Origin: Ailurus styani
Taxonomy: Eukaryota > Chordata > Mammalia > Carnivora > Ailuridae
Direction: 5' to 3'
Length of the DNA stretch: 64,000 nt
NCBI GenBank assembly: GCA_002007465.1
Contig: LNAC01000346.1
Coordinates: forward strand, 945,863 to 1,009,862
The notes beneath the pieces are model-generated. The model had not been told where the DNA came from and made no database searches. It saw only the letters and a list, made by a program, of their open reading frames with translations. Position 1 is the first letter of the stretch. The number at the start of each line of letters is the position of its first letter. Made by a program: the position numbers and the translations under genes. Shown piece after piece: positions 20,542 to 32,659 of the stretch.

Positions 20542-23317
20542 AGTAGAAAAAAAAAAAAGTTTTAATGAAGACTACACATTTGTATTTAAAGAGCTTTCAT
20601 TTATTGTTAAAAGCTTATCAATTTTATAAATATTTTTACGTGTTATAGGTATTTTTTTTAACATTTTTTAATGTTAAAGTTCACATTGTTATCATTTACA
20701 GGAAACAAAAACTTTTAGTATTTAGGTTTTATATCTAGTGCTTTTAAAAAATATACAATTACTCTTACTACTCCTAACTTCTAATTTTTACCAAATATAA
20801 TATACTTAAGTTATACTCAAATTGTGTCATTAAGTACATCAGGATGTTCATGGATGAAACTGAAAGATTTTAGGACACTAAATATGTTACATATTTGGTG
20901 ACAACAAATATTTGTAATATTATTGCTAATGCATAAAGAATGTCATGAGAGTCCCCCTTCAATGCGGACAAGAATGATTCATGAACCTCATAGGAAAATG
21001 CTACTGAAAATAGTAATTCTCTTCTGGAAGGAGAAAAAAAAGAAGTTTTTTCCTTTTTCTTTCATTGCTTTCTTTTTCCCTTTTTAAGAAGTAGCTGTAA
21101 AACTGTGAGTAAGTTTAAGAGAACAAGCTAATTTGGGAAGAAAAAAAACGCATCTAGGCTAAAACATTTTGAATTGCCATCAAAAGTTTTCTAATTGACA
21201 TTCTTTTTCCTTATTTGGTGACCCTCAGAGTTAACTTTTAGAGCAAAATCTTGCAAAGATGGGAAAGAAAGTAGTTATGGAAATTACTATTAAAATCCTT
21301 CAAAAGTTAATAGAATTGATCTCTTTTTATAAGTAACAATATTGTTTGATCTTCACATAGCATTTTCTGTTGGTTCTATGGAGTATTTTCTTTTTTTCTT
21401 CTTCCTTTCCTTCTTGCCTCCCTCTCTTTTGCTTTCTTGTATGTTCATAAGCAATCTAACATATGACAGTTTCCACGCCACCTGTCTGGCTGCCTGTGGT
21501 GACCCTGGCACGAGAGGCTGCAGTTGTCCTCACCAACCGTGCAGAGACTGCAGGGACCCCACTTAGAGCTGTCAGGGCCACATTCCATTACTCCTGAGAA
21601 CACAAGACATTTATTCTACCATCTTGGGCCATAACATTCACTCAGAGAGTTAAGTGAAGAAGAAAAAAAAACATTTTAGGTGTGTTTTTTTTTTTTTCTT
21701 TTATTTCACCTATGTATGGCCATCAATCAAGAATACACTAAGACTGGACCAGAAGAAATTCTGAGCAACAGATACACCAGCCCAAGCCTATGGCTCTTTG
21801 TTGGGGGTGGGAGGAAAAGGCTTGTTTCTTGTGCTGCATAGGAAGTCCCACATTCCTTTATGCAAACTGAATCCCAGTGGATCTCAAGATAATCCTTCTG
21901 AGGAAGGCTGTGGTCTCAGACACCTGTGATGGTTAGTTATGTCTGCCAAGCCGGAGACCCCCCCCGCTACAAGTAGTTGACCTTCTATAGCTGAAGGACC
22001 AGGGTGTTTGAATATGATATAAATCACCATAGATTTAATGAGTCTTCCTACCTCTAGCTCATATTTAAGCAAATACACAGAGAGAACAAATCTTCAGAAA
22101 GAAAAAATGCAAGACAGCTTCATATAGCTCCACCAAGAAACATAATGTGGTCCTAGAAGTTGTTAACTAGCACAGGCACCTTTCAAATTGTATTGGAAGC
22201 AGAAAACCTCAGATCTGCACAAGCAAATGCAAAGATTACTAGATCAATAAAAATCCAGGTGAATGGGAACACACAAATTAAATCTGAACTGAGAATTTGT
22301 GTGTAGCTGGGTGGGAGTATATGGGGTGGGGGGGCAGTGGTGTGTGTGGCAGGGAATTTTACGGCTGGTTTTAAATGCCCCAGTGGGAAACAAGTGGCCA
22401 CTGCATTTAAAAAAAAAAAAAAAGTGAAGGAAACAACGAAAAAAGATAATCCATAATCTGTAATGAAGACAATGGCTTTCTTTACATTCAGCTAGCTAAG
22501 TATTCTGAATTTTCACTATTTCCTGAATGGGGAAACAGTGAAAGTTTACAAATGACTATACACTTCTTTGTCTTCTGTATTACCTACCTTTCTGCGTGAA
22601 AATATTACCAAATACTCCTCCATGAACAAAACTATACTAATATATGCAATCATATAATATTTAGTATTTGATAAGTCCTGATTAAAGAATACCTGTTCAT
22701 ATATTTTTACCTATTGATAGGTCTTAATCATGATTTTTATGCACTAAGTAGCCTGAATAGGTAAATAAGACCATTTTCATGTTCTACACTAAATTACTAT
22801 ACTAGACAACTGCTGTATATTCACTTTTTCCAATGGTGCCAAGTTACTGGATGGAAAAGGACGTTTATGAAAATAAGGCATACGTCACATTAATAGTAGT
22901 GTTACCTGTATTATCAAAAAAAGGTTATTTATAATTTCCTACCCATTATCATAGAAGGCTGGATATTAGTTCACAGATCTTTTGTCTGCTGAGACATTCG
23001 GTATTTACAGTAAATATACTTTCATGTGTGTGAGGACAATATGAAGCAAAGGTAAGAGGATTCAAGATTGGATAAGCTGAAAATAAAAAGAAGTTGTTCT
23101 GTGCGAGATATGGAGCAATATATAGAGGTCATCAGTGGGGTATGCGATTCTGGACACAGAAGGCTAGCACCCATGAGCCTGGTGAGGGCAGAAGGCAAGA
23201 GAGTAGTGGGGGCATTCAGAGAGATGTGTGCAGGAGATGACATAACATGCATGCATGTACATGACGCCGTGATGTGCATGATACACATTTTTCCTTCTAG
23301 TCAGATACAGTCATATT
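20542..23317. other. Unassigned DNA
   Basis: Mostly AT-rich. A short GC-richer piece at 21470-21580 gives a cysteine-rich chance frame. An LTR-start-like phrase CTGTGATGGTTAGTTATGTC at about 21922 may be a tiny remnant of the ERVL-type LTR found elsewhere. An A run lies at 22406-22422. No gene is supported. Confidence 0.4.
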
Positions 23318-23560
23318 AATAATAGCTAATGGTTATGCAGCACTGACTACGTGCCAGATGCTGTCCAAAGACCTCACATATATTTAATCATTTTAGTCAT
23401 TAGTCATTAATCACATTAAACCTATTTAGTGAGTAAGTGATTTCCATTAGACAAATGAGGAAATGGACGACAAAGCAGCAACACGATTTGTCCCACGTCA
23501 CTTAGCAAGTTGTACAGCCAGGATCCCAACCCAGGTTCTGGGATTGGTGGTCCTGACCTC
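23318..23560 (-). repeat. MIR SINE, nearly full length
   Basis: On the plus strand it reads TAATAGCTAATGGTTATGCA, then 'ACTACGTGCCAGATGCTGT', 'AGACAAATGAGGAAATGGA', 'CACTTAGCAAGTTGTACAGC' and 'ATCCCAACCCAGGTTCTGG'. This is the complete reversed order of the MIR consensus, at high divergence. Confidence 0.85.
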
Positions 23561-26500
23561 AATGTTGTACTGGGTTTTCTTTTGATAAAAGAAGAAAACT
23601 GCTATGGGCTAATACAAGGTGGGCACCTGATGATTCGAATTAGAGGCTGTGCGCCCAGCCCAAGCATATCTTGGCATCAAGTACATAATAATACAATGGA
23701 AAGATTTATAGATGGGCTCTTTGTGTTTTACTTAAGAAGTTTTATTCTGTGCCAAATGGCTTGATGTAACCCTAAAAACAATCAGAGTATTGTTTCTCCT
23801 TAACAGCTCTAAACTTGCTTTTGGTTTCAGTATACTACGCCTTTGGAAAACTCGTGGGGTATCTGCAACATGCATGCTTCCAAGGTGACATAATTTTTGG
23901 AGATAGCTGACTTTCTTATTGTGTTCCTTTTTCATTAAATAAGCTCAGAGTGGATGACAGATGTAGTGGGAACTAACTGCTTTTATTACAGATTAATTGC
24001 TAAATTGTTTATTTATAATCTGTGGCTTTATTGACTTTAATCCTCATGATAGGTACGAAATTTGAGATTATTTGTTTCTTTTATTAAACCATAATTAGCT
24101 CATTGAGTTTAGTCCACAAATACATGCTGACATACACATTCTTACTTTCCCTGCAGGTAATAAAAATAAAGTAATTATATTCAGTTCCCTGTAATCATCC
24201 CTCTCACAAATAAATGTCAGAACTTTAAGGTTAAGCTCACAGATGCTTATTCTGAAAGACTGCTTTCTTAAAAAAATAAAAGTACACTATAGGATTTTAT
24301 AAGTAGATATGAAATCCTAAGTGTTACGATTCCTGCAACTCTTTTTGTAGGGCTTCGTTTCTTTTTATTATTCTTTCTTCATCTCCCCCTTCTATTAACT
24401 ACCTCGCTAAATATGATATGATTCAGAAAAGTGATTTTATTCATGATCATTCTCTTGGGAGACAGACGCTTTCAGTACCAATCTGAGGGCCAGTGTCAAT
24501 CAAGACCGACCTGCACAAGAGATGGAAATCAGGAGGAACAACGTTTTACAAGAAGCTGACCTCTGAATGGAGCCTATGTAGTCGGAGGGCAGATGTTGTG
24601 AGTAAATCACTGGGATGTCTACCATCAGTCACCTGAATATTTTTCAGTTCCCACGGAAAAGCCATAAATTAGTAGGAGTGCTGAAAAGTCTGTCGACAAT
24701 GTAGCATGCCTGGGGTGACCAGGCTTTCATCTTTTCTTAGATAAACAAAGTAAGGATCAATCTTAATATGATTAATAGGTTAAAGGGACCACTTTATTTC
24801 CTAACTTGGAAGATAAATGGAGACTACCTTTATTAAAACTTTATAACCAAAGGTCCTATGTCCCATAACAATTTGTTAAATATCCATCTCTTTATTAAAA
24901 ATAATAGTTAAGTAACTAAGATCTAGAGAATAAAATATTCCTTTTAAAGTCAGATTAGTTGCTTAAACAAAATACAAGTGATTTAGAAGACAATATATAG
25001 CTACAAATATAAGCTCTATTTATAAATAAAATGACAGTCCAGTTTACTGAAGTCATCTAATTCCTATTCAACACTTTAAGGATTTCCAGGCCTTAGGTGT
25101 TTCCATTATTTCACAGGGGGGAAAAAAAGGCATTTTTCCACCTTCTTATGACTATTAGGAGGTTATTTTCAATTTTTATAGTTCAAGACACACCTGTGCT
25201 GCTACCCATATAAATAAACTAAATATATTGCAGTTGTAAAATCCCTCTGATGGTTGGAATTTTGTTCCCAAGAGATTACCTAATACTAAGTTTCAGAATT
25301 TGTTTACCAGAAGTTGCTGCTGCTTCAATCCTGCTCTTCTTGTCCCCTGCCCAAAGTCCCTAGACTTGGTCTACTGGGATTAGCCTCAAAGGCCCAATAA
25401 TGACTTTAAATTACAAGCCCAGGAGCAGAAAATGGTTTCAGCCATCAAATTCACTTAATTTTGGTCTTGCTTCTGTGCAGTGTCATGTTGTTCTCAAAGG
25501 CTGCCCTGCCAATGAGTAACTCCCCCAGTGCCAGAGAGTAAGGTCTGCTCTTTGGTTAACAAAATTCTATATAACTTTGTTGTTCTAGTTTCTGTGCTAT
25601 GATCTGCTTGGCCATGACCTTCCTTTCAACTCCTGTAACACTTTACTGGGTCTCTCTTATAAACACTTACTTATTTTGCCTCATACTCTAGTTATGTTTT
25701 TACCTATTTTATTGAATCATTAAGTATTATAATCATAGAGAAAAAGCAGCCATCTTTCTAACTTTTTCTGTACCCATTCCATAGCACGAATTAAATGTTT
25801 GTGACTTTGAATTGGCTTTGGCTTTGGTGGATGAGCCCAATTTGGAAAATTTCAGTTAAGGTAATTTTTTTTTAAAGGGGTATTCTAAATAGACAGTTTC
25901 TTCCTTTTTTTTTTCCTGCATATGATTATCTGATTCTCAGATTCTAAGACTAACATTTTGAAAAAACAGCCTGATCCAAATCCATCCCAAGGTTTATATT
26001 CTATTACATTCTGTTCCTAAACACAGCAGTGATCTCATATCACATTGTTCCTATTTTAAGGGTGTTCTAATGTTCATCCCAACAGTTTTGCAATAACCAT
26101 GGTTATGTGTCATTGGACAAAGCAAGGAAAATACTGTAGGCTCAGGAGGGCAGCAGAATCCTGACGCCTCACAGATCAGGAATGAGTAGCTCCTCAGTCA
26201 TGAAAGAGGAGAACAGGTGCAGAATTAGCCCCAGAGAGAGGCATCTTGGTCATACAGAAAGCTAAAGAGAGTTCTTGGGGTTTAATTTGTCTCCCACTTC
26301 CTAAATAAAGTATAACAAGATTAAATATGCCCTCTTTCTCATCAATAAAATGCAGTTAGTAATACATACCTCACAAGTTGCTGTCAAGGATTAAGTTAGG
26401 AAATATTCATTTAACCCATTTATTGAGGTTCTATCACATGGTATTCTCTGGTCAGAACATGTCTGGACCACTGCGATAAGATATAGGTTAAATCTGGAGC

Positions 26501-26880
26501 CAATAGGCACAGGTCCAGAGGGGATCGTGGAGGAAAGCAAACATAATAAAGGAGGTATAAATTAGACAACTGGAAATGTTATTAAAGTAAATTCCTTAAA
26601 GAGAATATAATAGATATCATTTGGCTAGCCTCCAATTCTGGTTGATGTGTTCGCTCTGAAAAAATAACTTTATAATAGTGGGCATCTCCAAATAAAGCTT
26701 CAGAATAGACTGAGTGTCTATCTACTGTTGATACTGCAGAAAGAGGATGTTGAAAAGTGAATCCTAAAATGTCCCACAAATAAGATTTCCTGTGACAGTG
26801 CTTCCCTACTCACAGTGCTTTTTATTACCAAAATCCAATTCTCTAGACCACAAGTAGATAATCCAACAATTCAGTTCAAT
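23561..26880. other. Unassigned DNA with one MIR-like piece
   Basis: About 3.3 kb with no recognised gene. Around 26328-26400 the order 'TCTCATCAATAAAATGCAG', 'AATACATACCTCACAAG' and 'GTCAAGGATTAAGTTAGGAA' fits a diverged plus-strand MIR core. Open frames are short and featureless. Confidence 0.4.
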
Positions 26881-27469
26881 TCTGACACTAACTGCCTGGA
26901 CTTACTGCAGAGCTCACACGTTAAGGACTCAGTGCCACAAGACTGCCTCCACTCCCCACACATCTAGGGCCTCCTGTACTTCTGATCAAACTAGCTATAA
27001 ACTGGTATTTCCATAAACTCCTGATCACGCTTAATAATTTGATAGAATGGCTCCCCGAACTCAAGAAGGCACTTTATTATAATGGATACAACTCAGGAAG
27101 AGCCACATGGAGGGGATGCTTAGAGCTTCCATGCCCTTTCTCAGCATGCCATCCTGTTGGCAGCTCTATGTGTCCACCAACCCAGAAGCCTGCCGAAGCC
27201 TGTTGTTTAGGGGTTTTTAATAGATGTTTCATCATGCAGGCATGAAGGCATGAATGATTATTAACTCGATCTCCAGCCCCCTTCCCTTCCCAGAACCCAG
27301 ACCGAAAGTTCCAGGCTTCTAATCAAAGTATCATCTTTCTGGTGATGAGCTCCCATCTTGAAGTTGCCTAGGGGCCTGACAAAGGTTGTCCTATTAGAAC
27401 AAAACATGTTTCTATCACTCAGGAAATTTCATGGTATTTAGGGTCTTTGTGTCAGGAACTGGCATGCCT

Positions 27470-27470
<1 letters not shown>
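26881..27470. mobile_element. Possible old ERVL-type LTR
   Basis: Phrases such as 'TTTCTATCACTCAGGAAATT' and 'TTTGTGTCAGGAACTGG' resemble the end of an old mammalian ERVL-group LTR. No clean TG/CA ends or target duplication are visible. This is a tentative call. Confidence 0.3.

Positions 27471-27471
<1 letters not shown>

Positions 27472-27519
<48 letters not shown>
27472..27519. repeat. (CA)n microsatellite
   Basis: An uninterrupted dinucleotide array of 24 units, long enough to be length-polymorphic. Confidence 0.97.
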
Positions 27520-27522
<3 letters not shown>

Positions 27523-27759
27523 GTTACATAGTATATGTGTTGTTAGAACAGGTCTAATGTTACATGTGTGACTGACTCTCCCCTTGAATTACAGAAAATA
27601 ACAAGGCCTAGTTTAGATTTATCAGTAAAGAGAGAAAGAACCAGGAAACTCTTGACTGTACCTACAAAGGCAAACGTGGATAACAGCATTTTCTTAAATG
27701 ACTACAACAATATTTCTCATCTCATCTAATCTTACAACTTTGACACTTCTTCCTTGCAG

Positions 27760-28196
27760 AGATGGGTCCATGTTCCCTTCTTTAAACCCAATGGGAGTTT
27801 TATGATTGCTCCCATCAAGAGTCAGTGAAAGTGATACCATGTGACTTTTGAGGTTAGGTCATAAAAAGAATACAGCTTCCATCTGGCTTGCTCTTTTTGG
27901 TATACTTACTCCTGACAAGCCAGCCACCACAGTGTGAGGAAGCTCAAACTAGCTTTTGTGGAGAGACCTATATGGAGAGTTCCCAAGTCTCTTAGTGGAG
28001 AGCTAGCATCCACAGATTGGCAGATAATTCTAGCTCCTACACTTCAGGATTTGCATTTTAGGCTTTGGCTATTTCTGAGTATAGAGAAGTCATCCCTGTT
28101 GTGCCTTGTCTGAATCCTCGATCCACAAAGTAAGTGCGTATAATAAACGGTTATTTTAAACCACTAAATTTTGGGGTAACTTGTTACCTAGCCATA
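27760..28196 (+). mobile_element. MaLR/MLT1-like LTR
   Basis: The 3' part 'ATAATAAACGGTTATTTTAA' and 'CCACTAAATTTTGGGGTAAC' is typical of the end of MLT1-group LTRs, with the polyadenylation signal and trailing 'CACTAAATTTTGGGG'. The upstream part ('CCACAGTGTGAGGAAGCTC') fits the same group. It abuts the next LTR. The exact subfamily is not assigned. Confidence 0.55.
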
Positions 28197-28758
28197 TGTA
28201 TTAGTCAGGGATCTCAAGAAAAACAGACTGATAGAACTTGATAGACAGACAGACAGATAGATAGATAGATAGATAGATACATAGATAGATAGATAGATAG
28301 ATAGGCATACAGAGAGTTGAGCTCACTATAGGAATGGACTCATGTGCTTATGGAGGCTAAGAAGTCCCACAACCTACCATCAGCAAGTTAAAGATGCAGG
28401 AAAGCTAGTGGTATAATTCGGTCTACATCTGAAAGACCAAGAACCAGGTGGGGCCACTGGTGTTAAGTCCCAGAGTCTGAAGGCCCAAGAACTGGGAGCT
28501 CTGCTGTCCAAAGAAGGAGAAGATAGTGTCCCAGCTCAGGAAGAGAAACAATTAACCCTTCCTCTACCTTTTTGTTCTATTCAAGCCAGGGATTAGAAGA
28601 TTCCTGCCCACATTGGTGAGGGCAATCTCCTTTACTCAGCATACTAATCAAATACTAATCTCTTTCAGAAACATTCTCACAGACATACCCAGAAAAAATG
28701 TTTCACCAGCTATTTGGTCATTCTTTAGCCCGTTGAACACATAAAATGAGCTGCCACA
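28197..28758 (-). mobile_element. ERVL-type 3' LTR
   Basis: The plus strand begins TGTATTAGTCAGGGATCTC and ends ...GAGCTGCCACA, that is TG...CA on the minus strand. It shares phrases with LTRs at 32.2, 36.7 and 45.2 kb ('GCTAAGAAGTCCCA', 'TTTTTGTTCTATTCA', 'CAATCTCCTTTACTCAG'). A (GATA)n array has expanded inside it. The adjoining purine-rich AAGGGGTGAACT on the minus strand is a plausible polypurine tract. Integrase and dUTPase remnants upstream in the same orientation support ERVL (class III). Confidence 0.8.
28236..28304. repeat. (GATA)n / (GACA)n microsatellite in LTR
   Basis: About 17 tetranucleotide units with GACA at the left and one GATACATA interruption. Its position matches the AT-rich tetranucleotide-prone site of this LTR family. 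Confidence 0.95.
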
Positions 28759-29344
28759 AGTTCACCCCTTAACAACCTGACACCTGTACCATCTCTTAAA
28801 TAGTACTTAATCTCCAAATAAAAGATAATAACAAGGTCTTAATTCAGTCTAACATGATACAACTATACCATGTATAACCCAAAATGTATTAATCCCTTTC
28901 CTATAAAAAGTAAACCCCTTTAGTGATGTTTACTGTTTTCCTGATATCTGATAACTTGAAATCTATGATGTAAAGTTGGAAATACTTAAATACAGAGTCA
29001 GTGAATTTTATATTTTGTAATGAAGGAATAAGAGAGAAAAGAAAACAAATTTATTTACCTCGTATATACATATACATTCACAAACATATTCATAACAAAA
29101 TAAGGAGGAAATACTCAAGACAATTATAGTTCTTTCTACAACTCCTCAGCTGGTATTTATAACTAACTTCTGCTACTATCCATCTGTATTCCTTTTGTCT
29201 TTAGCAAGTACTTCAGCTTGTTTTGGTTGTTTATTTGATGAGATGACCCAAATCTTCATTCCTAAGGGATCTGAGCCATTGCTAATCTTTTCTGGATTAG
29301 GTTGTTGTAGTTTCCATTGACTTTAATTATAAGGCATAGTAATA

Positions 29345-29614
29345 CTAAAAGATACCTCCAAGGATCTGTATTCCAGACATAATCTTCCTTGCCCTGTGGA
29401 ATAGTTCCATTTCCCCGTAGTGGTCAGGATCATTCACCTTGCCAGCCAATTGATTCAGAGGCACAAGGAAGCAAAAGTGTCTGAGTGGCAATTTTAACTC
29501 CCAGTTCAGTGGAATAATTTTGTCTCCTGGTGGAAGCACTTCTTCTGTAACTAAGATCCCTAGGCCAGCAGAAACTAATGTTAGGAGAAGAGGAAAAAAT
29601 TTGCTATTGGTCAT
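29345..29614 (-). pseudogene. ERVL dUTPase-like fragment
   Basis: The 89-codon remnant includes GILVTEEVLPPGDKIIPLNW and a later 'NDPDHYGEMELF', a degenerate form of the conserved dUTPase Asp-rich motif. The family hydrolyses dUTP and limits uracil in viral DNA. The frame is short for a dUTPase (usually about 130-150 residues), lacks the C-terminal motifs, and its upstream part is duplicated in the DNA. Confidence 0.65.
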
Positions 29615-29813
29615 CCAGGGGGTAACAGTGGGTCACTGGGGTAATAATGGGTAATAGGAGTAAGAACAGAAATAACTTTCGGTTCAATGGAATTATTGTT
29701 GTATCTTCTGATAGAAGCACTTCTCCCTCTGGTACTAAGACCTCTCAGCCAGCAGAGAATGAAGTCTGGAGAAGAGAAAGAAAAAATTTGCTAGTGGGTC
29801 ATGAGGGGTAATA
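29504..29813 (-). repeat. Diverged tandem duplication in the dUTPase region
   Basis: Sequence at about 29504-29630 recurs at about 29683-29813, offset by about 180 bp. Both contain GAAGCACTTCT, GGCCAGCAGA/CAGCCAGCAGAG and AAAAAATTTGCTA in order. Copies differ at roughly a fifth of positions, so the duplication is old. Confidence 0.7.
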
Positions 29814-29914
29814 CTCCCCTTACTTCATGGACCTGTGACTGCTGGCTATCAGAGAAGTAGCACATTATATTTGTTGCTGGTTCAGAGCATAAACAGCCTT
29901 CTGAACACCTTGCC

Positions 29915-30265
29915 CTAGCCCTGCAAAGTATTTCCACCCAGTAGCCACTGTAACTGAATCTTCAAAAGGCCATTCCACCATTCTGTCAAGATAGCTGCTT
30001 CAGGACAATGAAAAATACAGTAAGACCAGTGAATTTCATGAGCATATACCCATTCCCATACTTCTTTTGCTACGAAATGAGTTTCTTGATCTGAAACAAT
30101 TCTGTATAGGAAACCATGATAGTAGATAAAACATTCTCTAAGTCCATGGATGGTAGTTTTGGCAAGAACATTGTGGGCAGGGAAAGTAAATTCATATCCA
30201 GAGGGTCTATTCCAACAAGGACGAAATGCTGCTATTCCATGGTGGCAGTGATCCAGTATAATCAA
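29915..30265 (-). pseudogene. ERVL integrase core fragment
   Basis: The 116-codon frame has the retroviral integrase core. AKTTIHGLRECFIYYHG leads to SDQETHF with the second catalytic Asp at residue 59. 'PEAAILTEWWNGLLK' follows, with Glu at residue 95, giving exactly 35 residues between them (D-35-E). The first catalytic Asp and the zinc-binding N-terminus are outside the surviving frame. The protein would join viral cDNA to host DNA. This copy is truncated and cannot do so. Confidence 0.82.
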
Positions 30266-30483
30266 CCTGCCACCTGGTAGCTGGGGAATGTCTCATACTG
30301 AGCACTAAGTGTTGGTCTCTGCTGCTGGCAGATTGGGCACACCGTGACAGTCAGCCAAATTAGCCTTACTGAGCATAAAATCCATGTTGCTGAGTTACCC
30401 TACGTAATTGGCACCACAAGTTAACTAACCACAAGGAGATGTTACCCAGGTATCTTAAGAAAAGGAATAGTTATATAAATTCA

Positions 30484-30498
30484 AAAACTACTTTAGAG
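30484..30498 (+). repeat. Target-site duplication of CanSINE
   Basis: AAAACTACTTTAGAG is repeated exactly at 30703-30717. Confidence 0.92.
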
Positions 30499-30702
30499 GG
30501 GTGCCTGGGAGGCTCAGTGGGTTTAGCCTCTGCCTTTGACTCAGGTCATGATCTCAGGATCCTGGGATCGAGCCCTGCATCAGGCTCTCTGCTCAGAGGG
30601 GAGCCTGCTTCCCCTTCTCCCTCTGCCTGCCTCTCTGCCTACTTGCGATCTCCCTCTCTGTGTCAAATAAATAAATAAATAAATAAAAATCTAAAAAAAA
30701 AG
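30499..30702 (+). mobile_element. CanSINE, young
   Basis: GGTGCCTGGGAGGCTCAGTG head, young tail 'GCCTGCCTCTCTGCCTACTTG', (AAAT)n and A-rich end. It carries a perfect 15-bp target duplication. It lies just right of the ERVL remnant. Confidence 0.95.
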
Positions 30703-30807
30703 AAAACTACTTTAGAGAGAAAACAGGGTGAAGAGACAAATTAGTTATCAGCTAATTATTTGTATAATATGTCTTGGCAACTGGGGAAGAAGAGATCAAC
30801 ATTAATA

Positions 30808-30960
30808 GCATTCATTCATTCAATCATTCATTCATTTATTCAATATACTTAAGTACAAATACATATATAATTGCATGGCTCTATCCATTGGAGATACTGG
30901 AGAACAAAACAGACAAAACATATTTTTTCACAGATAGCAGAGGATCATGTCCTTAAATAC
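30808..30960 (-). repeat. L2-like 3' end fragment
   Basis: ATTCATTCATTCAATCATTC is followed by 'GGAGATACTGGAGAACAAAA' and CAGACAAAACA. This is the usual reversed L2 end with its short tail repeat. It is strongly diverged. Confidence 0.5.
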
Positions 30961-32157
30961 AGTAATCAGGGAAGCATCATTAAGGAGATGGACTTTGAAG
31001 TGTTTGAGGAAAGCTTTATGGGTATCTATAGGTGAAGAAGATATATTCTAGGCACCAGGAATGGCAAATGATAAGGAAGAGGGAAAAAACCTAACTAGTG
31101 AATGGGGCTTGGATGGAGTGAGCAAGAGGCAGAATGGGAGAAGATGGTATCAGGGAAGTAAGGCAGGGAATAGGCAGGGGACTCTCACTGGTAAAGTTTA
31201 GTTTATACCAAGTGAAGCCTGGGAAGCCTTTGCTTCCCAGGACACTGATATGACTGGATTTATATTTAATAGGCAAATTTGACTACAATGTTGAGAACAG
31301 ACTCGGCAGTGGGAGAGGTAAGCAGGAGGGAGTATGGAAGAAAGACCAGTTTGGAGGCTACTGTGGTCAGCGGTTAAAATGGGATAAGCAGAAAGATTTA
31401 TTTTTTTGAGAAGGGAAAAATAATAGCATGTTTGTATACTGAAATTTTTATGAAGATCCAGTAGATTCAGTAAAAGGAAAATAATGAAAATGTTGGAGGT
31501 AGGTAGAGAATTCTATAGATATGTCCTTGTAGACATACAGAAATGAAGGGAATTTGTCCTCAGGTATGTACATGGATACTTCATCTATGGTAATACAGAA
31601 AGGCAGAACATAAGGATACAAATGTAGAAAAGGGATAGATTTAGGGGTGAAAATCTGTGGAACTTCCCTCCTGATAGTTCAACTTTCTTACTGATGGAAG
31701 CAAGGTCATCAGTTGAGAAAGGAAATGGAAAGGAAGCATAACAAGTTATAATAAAGAACAGATGATGTAATGAAGTTAAAAAAAAAAAAAGTAGAATTAC
31801 CAGTCAGGAAAAAGGCCCTTTCCAGGTTAATGATCACAAACTTAAAGTAAGATTATTCAGTACTGACCATGTGTTTTTTTACAGCCATAATCAGCTGTGT
31901 AGGTATAGGCATGGAGAAAGAAAAAAGTTGTGTGATTTTTTTTTTTCAACCAAATAAAGATGGTAGAACATGAGATGTGAGGGAGTTAGGCCAGGGAATA
32001 TAAAATGGATTAGAAGGTATGAAGGAAGCTGAGAGAAAGGAAAATGGTAGTAGTATCATGAGTTGAAGAGCTAAGCGAGAGAAATGAGAAGCATAATCAC
32101 CACTGATGTTAAAATTGCTTAGAAATGTTACAGGAGTCATTTTCATATGAGTCACAG
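30961..32157. other. Unclassified purine-rich old repeat-like DNA
   Basis: It is rich in GGGAAG, GAGGAA and GGAGGC words, such as 'GACCAGTTTGGAGGCTACTG'. It resembles a common, very old mammalian repeat that I cannot name with certainty. A related piece appears near 44.3 kb. No gene. Confidence 0.4.
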
Positions 32158-32659
32158 TGTACTAATCAGTGTTTTTCAGAGAAATGGAACCAACAGGATA
32201 TACATGGAGAGAGAGACAGAAAGTGATTTATTATAGGGTACTGGCTGATGGGATCATGGAAGCTAAGAAGTCCCAGGATTTACTTATCTGCAAGCTGGAA
32301 GTTCTACAAAGCTGGTGTTGTAGTTCCAGTCCAAACTCAAATGCCTGAGAACCAGGGGAGTCAAGGGTATAAATATCAGTCTGAGCCCAAAGGTCTGAGA
32401 ACCAGGAGAACTGATGTTCAGGCATAGGAGAAAATGGACATCCTTGCTCAATCAGAAAGCCATTTCACCCTTCCTCTGCTTTTTTGTTCTATTCAGGCCC
32501 TCACTGGATTGGAGGAAGATAATCTCCTTTACTCAGTCTACATATTCAGATGCTAATATCTTCCTAAAATATCCTTATAGACTCACCCAGAATAATGTTT
32601 ACCAAGTATGTGGGCACCCCTTAGTTCAGCTAATTTGACACACAGAATGAACCATCACA
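32158..32659 (-). mobile_element. ERVL-type solo LTR
   Basis: The plus strand starts TGTACTAATCAGTG and ends 'GAATGAACCATCACA'. Inside are GATTTATTATAGGGTAC, GCTAAGAAGTCCCAGG, 'TTTTTTGTTCTATTCAGGCC' and 'CCCAGAATAATGTTTACCAA'. It is the same family as 28.2 kb and 45.2 kb. No internal sequence or polypurine tract adjoins it clearly. It could be the far LTR of the 28.2 kb element, but the DNA between does not look retroviral. Confidence 0.7.

Larger units (their letters stand above)
28759..30440 (-). mobile_element. ERVL internal remnant, 5'-truncated
   Basis: The sequence between the 3' LTR and about 30440 carries decayed integrase and dUTPase coding in the LTR's orientation. The gene order IN, dUTPase, 3' LTR is characteristic of ERVL, which places dUTPase after integrase. 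Gag, protease, RT and the 5' LTR are not visible, so the element is a 3' piece. Stops and frameshifts make it non-functional. Confidence 0.8.
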
